DNA of 64,000 nt, from assembly GCA_017591395.1 (NCBI GenBank), contig WEDG01000787.1, positions 85,001-149,000 on the forward strand. The letters run 5' to 3'. Below, one piece after another: positions 10,220-20,869 of this stretch. Source of the stretch: Schistocephalus solidus (taxonomy: Eukaryota > Platyhelminthes > Cestoda > Diphyllobothriidea > Diphyllobothriidae). Numbering within the stretch: the first letter of the stretch is position 1; every line of letters starts with the position of its first letter. The position numbers were made by a program, and so were the translations under genes. A model generated the notes under the pieces. That model was not told the DNA's origin. It saw only the letters and a list, made by a program, of their open reading frames with translations, and did not search any database.

Positions 10220-10890
10220 GTGAGTAACTCCTAGTTTTGCTCTTTGAATCAGTTACATCTTCCCTCGTTGTGACGCCTGCGCAGTTTCACCCCCTGTGAA
10301 ATAAACACATTTCTAAAGTTTTCTCCATAATAACCCATGGTTGCCCAGACGAATTAATTACTGGATTCGGTGAATGGATCCGTAATACAGTGATTTTCAT
10401 ATGGCGCTAGGCTTATCGGGATCGATCAAGTGTGTCACAGGTAGAAAGTATTTAGTTCAAACTTGTGTTTGGAATTTAAAAAATGAGTGGAAAGTATCAA
10501 TGAGTTGTGAAAGAAACGGCGACTGAACAACCTCGCACGGAATTTTGCAACCGATGACTTTGTGATGCTTCCTAATAGGCTGAGCAGCCGCCCCAAGTGA
10601 CGCTGAACAATCATCATCAATCTTGTTTTTTTTAAGTGACGTAAACTTTTGGCTGTCACCGAATTGAAGAATCCGCGGTCCGTTTAAATAAACTAAATTA
10701 TCCGTGCCTTCCAAGGCACAAACTCCCAAGACCGGGCTGTTTATTTGGTATAATGTTTTAATTTGCACCAAGGCTATGCCTAAAGCACCTCCAGTTTCAT
10801 CTTAACCGTACATGTAACGCTCGATAACGGTATGTTATGAAAGCCCGAAACCCCCGGTTCGTGTAATACGGGACCGGTGGTCATAGGAGT
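10220..10890. other. Intron or intergenic DNA after the orphan exon
   Basis: A minus-strand open frame at 10457-10771 (104 residues) is present. It has no recognised motif and no clear splice sites, so I leave it uncalled. Confidence 0.3.
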
Positions 10891-11175
10891 TTACGGGTGG
10901 GGCAGTACAGCGGGTAATATAAGGTGTATGCGATCCTTGCAAAATTGCATGTGTTGTTCTCTCTTCTGTTTGAATTTGCGAAGTCGATAGTGAGCATCTG
11001 TTATACAGCCTCCAAGAATTTGATAGCCGAAGCGGATAGAGGCTTGAAAGCCCTGGGATGACTTCATTGTCGATTTCACCCGCACAGACTTCGGTAGAAT
11101 TCTGTTGCTTCGACATCGTTGTAAAAAGGATAATTGTTCGCGCGTGAAACATTTGCGAACTGAACACTTTTCCAT
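10891..11175 (-). pseudogene. Possible Penelope-like element N-terminal remnant
   Basis: The minus-strand frame reads FLQRCRSNRILPKSVRVKS and then a helical, basic stretch with RFGYQIL and YRLRKFKQKREQ. This resembles the N-terminal region of flatworm Penelope-like reverse transcriptases (a cysteine-rich FLxxC, then PKSLRxK). The frame stops soon after, no RT motifs follow, and a second overlapping frame (10835-11197) suggests frameshifts. The identification rests on remembered family character only. Confidence 0.3.
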
Positions 11176-11718
11176 CGTCGAGCCTAAAGCGAAACACGAG
11201 CCTGGGGTTTCTGACTTACTTGGTGCTGTGCATAAACTACCGTTAACTTATCGCTCATTTGGCACTTTAGATTCCTCCATCCCTTTCAACCTACTTAGTT
11301 ACATGAGTTATAAACGCTCAAACAAACGGGCAGTTTTAACGGAACAGGATAAGATTACTTTGGACGGGATTGTTTGCCATTCACATAGAAATTACCTACT
11401 GATAAATATTGACTGGCCACTAAGCCACCTTCGCCACATCGGTTGAGAGCCGCAAGGTAAGCTGTGGCACTGCCGAGTAAGCTTAAAAATTAGAATACAG
11501 ATAATCTAGCGGTTCAAATCACACCTCAGCTAACTTGACGAGACGCTACAAGATGCCGATGAACTGGTTGCCCCCTTTCAATTCAAAAGTTCATGAGCAG
11601 CAGGGAGTTCGGTTTATTGCTCTGCATCAGCCCTGCGAACCCGATTGCAAATTCTGCTCTGCAAACAAGCCAAACATCTGTTGTAGAGAGTTGGAAGCAT
11701 AGACCATCGCTGTATGGG

Positions 11719-11772
<54 letters not shown>
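11719..11772 (+). repeat. (GA)n microsatellite
   Basis: A 54-base GA tract with one interruption is followed by GATGACCACACATGGATTAT. A similar GA tract plus GTATGACCACTCATGAGGC ends LINE L2 at 38874-38960, so this may be the last trace of a LINE 3' end. Confidence 0.6.
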
Positions 11773-11776
<4 letters not shown>

Positions 11777-12376
11777 GTAGGATGACCACACATGGATTAT
11801 TTGTCATGGTCGTTTTTCGATGTCTGGTTGCTCCCTATCCTCCGAAATCGGCTCGTTACCGCCAGTCGTCAGTTAAAATTCCACCGATGAAAACTGAGAT
11901 AGAAGTGGCCGTTTTACAAAAGGAACCTTTTAGAGGAAACGGAACTGATAAAAAAAATTTACACAATAAAGCGACGAACTGAAGAGAGGTAGTATTTTCC
12001 TTACTCTAGATTGGAATTTCTTAACATTTGGACAGCATGGATAGATGGTGACGTCACATGGCCCTTCGACCCAGTCAAGACCTAAATTGTGCCATAGCTG
12101 TCAATTCGATTGGCGTTTCTCAGTAAAGCTCAGAGGATGGGCGTCACAATACACCCCGGCCAAGAAATAAGGGGACTAGCTGCCTCGAAGGCGACCTTGA
12201 ACGTGGCCTTGAACGTGGTCTTGAAGGCCATGAGAAATAAAGCCAGCTGAGACTCACGCACGCTCGCACATGACGGACACATTTTCCAGCAGGTGCCTTT
12301 GCAACCAAAACCAGTCAGAGCCCTTATTGGACGCTTTGCCCAGCTATCCACATAGCCGACACTGTTCTGCTCGATG
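11773..12376. other. Upstream region of the severin gene
   Basis: No exon is recognised. The promoter elements near 12377 end this stretch. Confidence 0.3.
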
Positions 12377-12429
12377 ATTGGTCCACAGTAGGTGCGGTTG
12401 AGTCACTTCCGCGAATGCGACTTTATAAT
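12377..12429 (+). promoter_or_regulatory. Probable severin core promoter
   Basis: ATTGG (inverted CCAAT) lies at 12377-12381 and TATAAT at 12424-12429, 46 bases before the ATG at 12470. The TATA-like box is weaker than the one upstream of 10159. Confidence 0.4.
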
Positions 12430-12469
12430 TAGGTACTTGTTTAGCGCTAGCAGTTTGAGCGTGACAATC

Positions 12470-15400
12470 ATGGCTGGTCTGGTGAAGGCGAAGAGCTACG
12501 ACTGGAAGGACTCCAACCTGGCCCTCTTCGGGTCGGACAAGGACAAGAAGGTTAAGAGTGAGTACTGCACCGTCTGTGGACGCCCCTTCTGTGCCAGCTA
12601 CTTATCGATTTTCCCTTTGATCTTTACATTTTCACTTTTTGCTCTTCTATAAGTGTGGTTTCAGCTAGTTTTCTTTATTGAACGCCCCAGATTTGGCCGG
12701 TTTCTAATGTCCTCTGAACTGTAAATGGGACCTGTTTTCCTGAAAATTGGGCTTCATTCAATATAGGCCACAATGCACCTCTTTACATGGCTTTTCGACA
12801 AGGAAACATGTGCTAGGAGCCGGGTAGGAAAGATGAAAGCTTCATGCTCACATTCCTATCACAGCGTTGAATTGCTGAGTCGTAGATTTAAAAAGTGCAC
12901 ATTGTGGGAACGCTGGTTGGCACGTAAAGTTGTTCATAATAGCGAAAATATCCGCCGAACTGTTGCTTCATGTTATGATTCAAATTAAGCGAAGAAGTGT
13001 TTACGCAGATAACCGGTCGCTCCTTTCCGAGTCTATCATACCGCTCCATGGCCGTAAACAGTGGTTTATATCTGTGCCCCCCAAACGGACCGCGTGGTAG
13101 ATGTGCAGGGCTAACATGGGGGCCAGATCAGGGCACGGCAGGCGATATTCGGGTTGAGCTCCCATAGCAACTGTCGAACATGGATGGGGGGTGGCGTGGT
13201 GGCACGCGTATGTGCAGGCTCGTGCCGCACCAGCCACTTGCCATTTATGGCACTCTTACTCCGTGGGATCTGATTCAGGCGTGGCGGCACGGTCAGTGGA
13301 GTCGTTGGCCGCACCAGTCACCTGCGCCCGACCCACTTTCTGGTCTTCTTGACTCTGTCTTGACACCGGGCACAGGCGTATAAGGAAAGAGAGATAGACA
13401 GAGATTGGTGGCTGTAGTGCAAGTCTTATATCACTTAGAACTAATCGACGCACAAGTCACCGTCCCTCTACCATCGGGCTGCGGAACATACAGTGGACAT
13501 CGTCGGACTACGACGATCGAACTGTGCATGTGAGTGCCCTTGGCCGAGTACCCCAGGGCCTGGTCACTGTGCTATTCTCAGAAAATATCATCCGGCAACT
13601 CCACAGTTCCCCGGTACAAGAATGGTTGACAAACCCCTTGGCTCTTGCTTCCACCTAAGGCTTTTCGTCGTATTCTATGTGGCCGCCGACATGCTATCGC
13701 ATTACCTATCTCTTTTGGCTTTCTAGAGGAGTCTGCACTTACTGAAAAGGCCTGGGAACGCGTTGGAAAGGCTAAGGAACCCTTTCTCTTTGTATGGCGT
13801 GTCAAGGTATGACTATTTGCTCCCTACGCTCCTACGTACTTTGCAACGCATTTAATTTTCTGCTTACAAATTAGCGCTTTATGTACTGAGAACCTTGGGC
13901 TTTGATAGGTTTGAAGTGTGCTTGTGTGTGTGTGTGTGTGTGCCCCCTAAACGGGCCACGTGGTAGATGCGTTGGACCAACATGGGGGCCACATTAGGGC
14001 ACGGCAGGCGTTATTCGGGTTGCGCTCCCATAACAAATGCCGAACATGGAGGTGTGGTGGCATGCCTAGGGGCGGCTAGGACTTAAGGGACCCGGCCGCG
14101 CCAGCCACCTGCGTCCTCTCCGGCCTCCGGTCTTCTTGACTCTGTCTTGACACCGGGCTCAGGTGGGGGAGGAGGAGAGAGTGCGGTAGATGCAGCGCAA
14201 GTCTACTATCACTTTAAACTAAATCACGCGCAAGTCACCGTCCCTGCTCCACTTTCCCATGGAGCATACGGTGGACATCGTTGGACTACGACGGTCGAAC
14301 TGTCGTGTAGGATGTCCCCTGCCATCAATTCCATTAGTCCCACCATCATCGAGACAACATCACAACGCTCAGCACGTGTTACCCCACCACCACTACCACC
14401 GCCACCACCACTACTACCATCAACAATGGGGATTATCTCCTAAACTGTCCTCATTGCGACCGCACACTCACCTCACGCATCGGCCTGGTCGGTCACTTCT
14501 GAATCCATCGTACAGAGACTGGTGCACCAGTGCCTGGAGCTCCAACACACAGCAGAGATCGCCGCCTCCACTGCCCTCACTGTCCTCGTGCATTCACTCA
14601 TCGCATGGGCCTATTCGGACACATGCGCATTCACAAAAACCTGCGGTAAACCACCGGAGGCTAAGCTACATCACCGTACACTACCTACACTAATGCATCG
14701 ACAACACCCTCACCATTACCATGTAACTGAGTCTATCACGGTCTCCTAGAAACCGTGGCTGGGAAGGCTGCCAATCTGACGCTTACACCAGGCCACGCCG
14801 TCGGCTCAGTGTATGTGCTGTGTGTGTCGAATGGCTGACCAGTGGACTGGGAGTCAGACGGCGATGGCTGCTCCATATCCCCTGAGTTAGTGAATCCTGG
14901 TGTGCGTTATGGGGGCCAGGTCGTGCTGTGGCGCGCGATGACGGGTACGCCAATCCCTCAGCCAATGCGCCCACTCCAACATCAGGCAACTGACCGGCTC
15001 GGACAGTAGTCTGACTGTGGAGGTGGGGGAGAGAGTGAGGTCGAGAGCTCAGCGCATTTTCCTCTCTATAAACAATCTGACGCGCTTGAAACTATTACGG
15101 TGCGCTAAAAGCCGTGGCTTGGAAGGTTGCCAACTGACGGGATAACTCGGACTGCATGGTCAGCCCAATGTGTGTTTTGTGTGAAGTGGCTGACTGGCGG
15201 ACTGAGAGGCAGGCTGCAATGGCTCCTTCTTAATGTGGCCTTTATGGCACTCCCACTCCGTGGGATCCGAGCTAGGTGTGGTGGTACGCCGAGGGGCAGC
15301 TCCGACCGCACCAGCCACCTGCGCCCTCCCCCATCTCCGGTTTTCTTGACTGTGTCATGAGACCGGGCTCAGGTGGGGGAGGAGAAGAGAGTGTGGTAAC

Positions 15401-18400
15401 GTTGAGTGCCGCGGTTGGAACGTTGCCAACTGAAAATTACACTCAAACCTCGCAGTTAGTCCAATGTGTGCTGTGTGGAGTGGCTGAGTGGTGGTCTGAG
15501 AGTCAGGCTGCGATGGCTCCTTCTTAACGTGACCTCTGGCTATCTCACACATGTGAGATGTAAGCCGTTCAACCCCCTGTTGTGTGAAATCCTGGTGCTT
15601 GTGTTTGGGGGGCCAGGTCGTGTACGTAGTACACGTAGACGAGGTCACCAGCAGCTGCGCCCGCTTCTGCATCAGACAACTGACCGGCTCGGACAGTGGT
15701 CTGATTGTGGGGGTGGGGGAGAGAGTGAGGTCGAGAGTTCAGCGTATTTTCCTCACTATAAACAATCTGTCGCGCTTGAAACTATCACGGTGCGCTAAAA
15801 GCCGTGGCTTGGAAGGTTGCCAACTGACGGGATAACTCGGACCGCGTGGTCAGCCCAATGTCTGTTTTGTGTGGAGTGGCTGACTGGCGGACTGAGAGTC
15901 AGGTTGCAATGGCTCCTTCTTAATGTGGCCTTTATGGCATTCCCACTCCGTGGGATCCGATCCAGGTGTGGTGGCACGCCAAGGGGCGGCTCCGGCCGTG
16001 CCAGCCACCTGCGCCCTCTCCCATCTCCGGTCTTCTTGACTCTGTCTTGACACCGGGCTCAGGTGGGGGAGGAGGAGAGAGTGTGGTAGCTGCAGCGCAA
16101 GGCAACTATCACTTAAAACTAATTCACGCGCAAGTCACCGTCCCTGCACCACCTGGTGTGGAGCATACGGTGGACCTCGTCGAAATCGACGGTCGAACTG
16201 CCGTGTAGGATGTGCCCCTTAAACGGGCCACGTGGTAGATGCGTTGGACCGACACGGGGGCCACATTAGGGCACGGCATGCGTTATTCGGGTTGCGCTCC
16301 GCTAACAAATGCCGAACATGGAGGTGTGGTGGCACGCCTAGTGGCGGCGAGGACTTAGGGGACCCAGCCGCGCCAGCCACCTGCTTCCTCTCCCGCCTCC
16401 GGTCTTCTTGACTCTGTGTTGACACCAGGCTCAGGTGGGGGAGGAGGAGAGTGCGGTAGATGCAGCGCAAGTCTACTATCACTTTAAACGAAATCACGCG
16501 CAAGTCACCGTCCCTGCTCCACTTTCCCATGGAGCATACGGTGGACATCGTCGGACTACGACGGTCGAACTGTCGTGTAGGATGTTAGGTGCAGCGTTTG
16601 GATTATTGGTTTTACTGGTTCTGGCTTTATAACATGTTAGCATTTCGATCCCTCTTCAAGCATAATGAAAAATGTATATTCTCTGCGCAGCAATTCAAAC
16701 TCGAGGAGGTTAAGGCTGAGGACGTTGGAACCTTCTACAACGGCGACTCGTACATCGTCTGTAAGGGGAGCAAGTTGCCCAATCAGGAGAAACTGCTCTA
16801 CGACGTCCACTTTTGGATCGGAAAGCACAGTACTCAGGTAGGGCCCCTAACATCCGGATGAACACCATCACTACTCCTACATTATTCAGACCAGCTCACA
16901 CAATTTTGCTACTATTTTTTCTTAGGATGAGTACGGCACTGCGGCCTACAAAACTGTGGAACTGGACACCTATCTTGACGACGCTGCCATCCAACATCGT
17001 GAAGTCGAGGGCTATGAGTCTGACCGCTTCAAGAGCTACTTCAACAAATTGGTGTAAGTTTTGCTTCGCTAGTTTTTTTTCTGTCGTCAAGCCTAGGCTC
17101 TACTCTTTAAAATTGCCCCTCCAGTGGGCATAAAGTGTCTCCTAGCTCTTCAATAAGGGCTCATAAGCACGCTTGATATAATCGGCACGAACACATGTCT
17201 CCTCCTTCTCCTCCTCCTCCTCCTCTTCCAAGGTATTTACAGAAGTCGCCATGCCGCTCCATTTTGATGTACCTCCCTGCCCAGAAACATCTGTCAACGT
17301 TACTTAATGCCCCTCCATTGTTTTGCGCTGTTTTCGGTCCTGAGATAGAGCGAGGAAGTAAGACAGAACCATGCCTCTTCCAGCTACAGGTACTTTCAGC
17401 TAGGTTAAAACCTGGTTAACGAGCTGGTCATGGAAGAGAAGTAACATTATATATAACCATGAAACGGCTAACTGAGAAGGTGCAAAGCGATTCTGTGTTA
17501 TCGCCCTGTTAGGGCCAGGGGTCCACATCAATTTTCCACAGAAATACATGGGGTTCCAAACTGTTACAGTATTCCTTTGAACAGTCTTTTTTGTCCACTG
17601 GCATTGTATTGCTAGCCCAACGACTACATTTTCAACGTGGTATGTGCCGTTTCTCTGTCATAACTGCCCCATCATAGTCCTATGCGATAGTTTACTGTGC
17701 AGCAGCATTCTGGCTAAACGACTGAAGGCGGCTCACGTGCTGGTGCAAGAAAGCTGCTGCCAATTCAATCTTCCCACGCCCGACTTACAAGGCCGTCTCA
17801 CAGACACGTTTCATAGAATATGTCAGGAGGATATGCTGAGCCTGCCGTGTACGTCGGCTTGCGCTGTGGTCTATGGCTTTGCACGTTGTAGTCGATAATC
17901 TACACTTCCACCACGTATTGTGGATTAAGGTCTTGCGATCGTGTGTGCAGGGGTGGAGGGGCGCTGTGAACAGTGTTCTCTCGGTCTTATGCCTACTGTG
18001 GTTGCACGCCTAGGTGCTGGCTCACGCCGCGTCAACTACCTGCGCCCTCTCCCGCCTCCGCTCTTCTTAACGTTGTCCTGACACTGGGTCCAGGTGTGTG
18101 AGGAAGTAGAGACTGCGGTAGATGCTGCGCAAACATACTTGCGTTATAAACCAATTCGCGTGCAAGTTACTGTGTCTGCGTCCGCCTTGCTGTGGGGCAC
18201 ACAGTGGACATCGTCGGAATCGAAGGTCGAACTGTCGTGGCTGCATGCAACCGTGTTTCCTTACTTAATTCTCTCCCCTTCATTTCCTTCCCTCTCACCA
18301 GGATCCTCAAGGGTGGCTATCAATCCGGTTTCCGTCAAGTAAAGCCCGAAGAGTACCGCCCACGTCTGCTACGTTTCTGCAAGGAGGGTAAGATCACTTA

Positions 18401-20869
18401 TATGCGGCAGGTGGAGTTCACCAAGAGCGCCATCGATTCTGGCGACGTCTTCATTCTTGACCTGGGCACGAAGGCCTACCAGTTTAACGGCTCCAATTGC
18501 AGCGCCTTCGAGAAGAGTTCTGTAAGTAATTTACACTAAATCATGGTCCTAACCCACTTCTGGAAGGCCGTTTCCACTTTGTATTAAACAAATCGCTCCA
18601 GAATAACAGTTATAGCCTGGACCCCGTCTCGAGGCTTAAACACGCATGCTAATTAGTTAACTGATGAATCCTTCTGCCCAAGAACTTCTTACTGATTCCC
18701 TGTCGCAGCTGGCTGCTTTAAAGCAGTGCTTCCAACTTTTGGTCCCTGCGCCTCAATTTCGGAATGATGATTTTGCTCGTGCTACGATGACTTTCTGATG
18801 GATAAGGAATGCCGTCAGAGGTAAAAAATCACTCCTAGTAGTTTTTTTCGTAACATGGAAAGAAACTGCAGCAAGACACGTTTAGGGTTGAGTCCGGGTT
18901 ACGGTCAGGTGTAAAGTTAAATTTAGAATTATTGATAAGCTCATGGTTTTAGGACACGGGAATATTTACTCTCCCTAAGGGGTGTGTTTTCACTCCCTTG
19001 TTTTACCGGAGCTGCCTTATATTATGGTCATGAGATATGCTGAAGGTAGGAGCAAGATACCTCGCAAACATTTTATGCTTAAACCCTTTTATTTTTTTAA
19101 TGTGATCACCACAGGGAGATGAGACCTGTACTTCTCATACTGTCTCACATAAAGCACAGTAAATTGGAAAGATGTAGTGACAGTTTTGGCATGACAATGC
19201 CTCCAGCTTCTTGGTTGTCTTGGAATCTTCACGCCTCTATTTGTGAACCACTGCTTTGGAGCATATATTGATGGAGTACGTAACAACTGGTGTATCACAG
19301 ATTTAGGAAACAGAATTGGTTTGATTACCGTTTTGACTATGAGATCTAATGTTATGGAATTTTATCCAATTTACACACAAGCACGAACGCATGCCTGAAC
19401 GGAAGGTTTTAGAATGTCAATAGCTACATATTCCGGCTACCAGCTTCCAAAACTATACTCTTGGGTTGAACTTTTTCACAGTGTTTTCATTTGGTTGATT
19501 TTACTGCTAATTCCAATGACTGAGAGTCCGTGAAATAAGGGCCTGCAGAACGCACACGATCCACTCCAAACTCAAACGCATATTTTTTCGTTTTAGGCGG
19601 CTGCCTTTTTGCAGGACCTGGAATCTAGTCGCAATGGGCGTTGTGTCACCGAGGTCTTGGAGGAAAAATCCATTGACAAGGACGTAAGTCCTTTCACCTC
19701 TGTCAAGTCTCCAATTTTACTCCACAAAACTACTCATATGTCTATCTTGACCGCTCATCCCCGTTTTCTGCTTCGTTATAGCACGATTTTTGGAAAGCCC
19801 TTCCTGATAAACCACTGAAACCTGAAGCCGAGAAGGTTGATGTAGTTAAGGCACTTTACAAGTGAGTCCTACAAATTCCCCGCCATACCATCATGAAGCA
19901 TAATTATTACTCGTTAAGCACTGCCTTCATTATTCAAGAAGACTGCATTTCGGTATGTTTTTTTGTAAAACGAGGAATCTCCCCCAGCTAGCGCCTCCGG
20001 TGAACCAAAACCTCGCTCACACCGTGTTGTCTCTTTTTTGCAGGGTCTCGGATGCCTCGGGAAAGATCCAAACTTCTTTGGTATGTGAGGGCAGTGCTCC
20101 GAAGAACTCAATCAAGCCTGATGATGTCTACATGATTCAAGACAAGAGTGGCCTCTTTGTATACATCGGCAAGGAGTGTTCTCACGCGGAGAAGCGGAAC
20201 GCCTTCGGCATTGCCCACGTAAGTCAACATTCCTGCAACCTTGCCAATCCATAATCGTACCTGCTCACTTGACTGCCCCGTGATGACCGACTGAGTTTCA
20301 GTGAGGTCCGAGGAGTGTGGTTTCCGTCTGCATTTTACGTCCTTATTGTCTTATTGAAGGCGATCCATTACGTTGCTTTTTAAGGGTTCACTGAAGGCTG
20401 TAAGACCACGGATGCTCAGAAAACTCTGTTCCTTATGCCCATCCAGCTTGAACGGGCTCTTTCAAACTTTGCTTTATACGGACTCCGAATTTAAGTGAGA
20501 AACTAGTGGAGAAAACGCCTGAATTCGCAAGGCACTAGATTTCCTTACGCTCCCGCACAAACTCATGTCTCCTCGTAAGCCCCCTCCCCCCCCCCCCCCC
20601 CCCCCAACTTCAGCTGTCCTCTGGGGCTTTGGTTTCCACTCCCGAAATAGGCCTATATAATCATTGCTGTTTGAGGAGATGAGCATAAATTGTTTTGTTA
20701 GCACGGACTTCTACAAATTGCCAAATCTGGAGTTCGTAACCTATATGTACCTCGCCTTTTTACCTTCCACGGACAGAAATTCCTACAATCTAGCAAAAAT
20801 CCCTTCCTGCCCATCACGGTAGTTACCGAGGAGCAGGCTGCCTCCTTCCTGGCCGGCATCTGGGACTGA
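12470..20869 (+). CDS. Severin/gelsolin-family actin-severing protein, nine exons
   Basis: Exons: 12470-12557, 13727-13806, 16691-16837, 16926-17053, 18302-18521, 19597-19683, 19782-19861, 20044-20218, 20777-20869. All introns are GT-AG and all phases agree, giving 365 residues, the usual size for three-domain (G1-G3) severins, which cut and cap actin filaments in a calcium-dependent way. G1 (about 48-150) holds DVHFWIG and [17 protein letters not shown], the classic gelsolin core. G2 (about 160-260) starts [13 protein letters not shown] and holds [10 protein letters not shown]3 (about 278-365) holds [20 protein letters not shown] and ends PFLPITVV...FLAGIWD. The N-terminus ([16 protein letters not shown]) is typical of flatworm severins. 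The start is the first ATG after the promoter. For the last exon I chose the acceptor at 20776; an upstream AG (20701) would also stay in frame but inserts 25 residues foreign to the family. The introns are full of mobile elements. Confidence 0.93.
13073..13535 (+). mobile_element. Short element sharing the LINE tail (X0), in severin intron 1
   Basis: It starts TGTGCCCCCCAAACGG and runs through CGTGGTAGATG, GGGCACGGCAGGCGATATTC and CTCCCATAGCAACTG, then joins the common LINE tail (CTGGTCTTCTTGACTCTGTC, CACAAGTCACCGTCCCT, CTACGACGATCGAACTG). The 5' half is shared with X1 and X2 but absent from the LINEs; the 3' half is the LINE tail. That is the structure of a non-autonomous element mobilised by the LINE. 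Confidence 0.65.
13920..14315 (+). mobile_element. Short LINE-tailed element X1, preceded by (GT)n
   Basis: A GT tract (13920-13941) leads into GTGCCCCCTAAACGGGCC. The element runs 375 bases to CGGTCGAACTGTCGTGTAGGATGT. X1 and X2 (16212-16585) are nearly identical and lie on the two sides of the truncated LINE L4. Confidence 0.75.
14316..16211 (+). mobile_element. 5'-truncated LINE L4 in severin intron 2
   Basis: It begins inside the C-terminal zinc-finger region of the LINE protein; fragments with [12 protein letters not shown], [12 protein letters not shown] and [16 protein letters not shown] readings are visible in shifting frames (14316-14740). It continues into the 3' untranslated tail. 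The tail is internally duplicated: GCCGTGGCTTGGAAGGTTGCC occurs at 15111 and again at 15801, offset 690 bases, with diverged DNA between. No RT remains, so it is a dead insertion. It lies in sense orientation within the severin intron. Confidence 0.8.
16212..16585 (+). mobile_element. Short LINE-tailed element X2
   Basis: It is a near-identical twin of X1, starting GTGCCCCTTAAACGGGCC and ending TCGAACTGTCGTGTAGGATGT, directly after the end of L4. It lies about 105 bases before severin exon 3. Confidence 0.75.
17990..18245 (+). repeat. Solo LINE tail in severin intron 4
   Basis: CCTCCGCTCTTCTTAACGTTG, a purine-rich GTGAGGAAGTAGAGACTGC, GGTAGATGCTGCGCAA, TGCAAGTTACTG and a final GAAGGTCGAACTGTCGTG match the tail in order, with moderate divergence. 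It ends about 55 bases before exon 5. Confidence 0.65.
18840..19040 (+). repeat. Degenerate telomere-like repeat family, copy 3 (in severin intron 5)
   Basis: GGGTTGAGTCCGGGTTACGG and TTAAATTTAGAATT units are followed by AGGACACGGGAATATTTACT, which matches AAGACACGGATATATTTACT at 29158-29177. Confidence 0.45.
20580..20606 (+). repeat. Poly-C tract in the last severin intron
   Basis: About 22 C residues in the last intron. It forms a poor pyrimidine tract for the AG at 20701; a better one precedes the AG at 20776. Confidence 0.7.

Noticed and set aside
13001..16600. Many overlapping ORFs of 60-145 codons on both strands
   Set aside because: All fall in the LINE tail, the X elements and L4, and are frame shadows of repeats rather than genes.
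20702..20776. Extended last exon of severin starting at 20702
   Set aside because: It stays in frame but adds 25 residues with no counterpart in severins. The AG at 20776 follows a good pyrimidine stretch and gives the expected [14 protein letters not shown] join.
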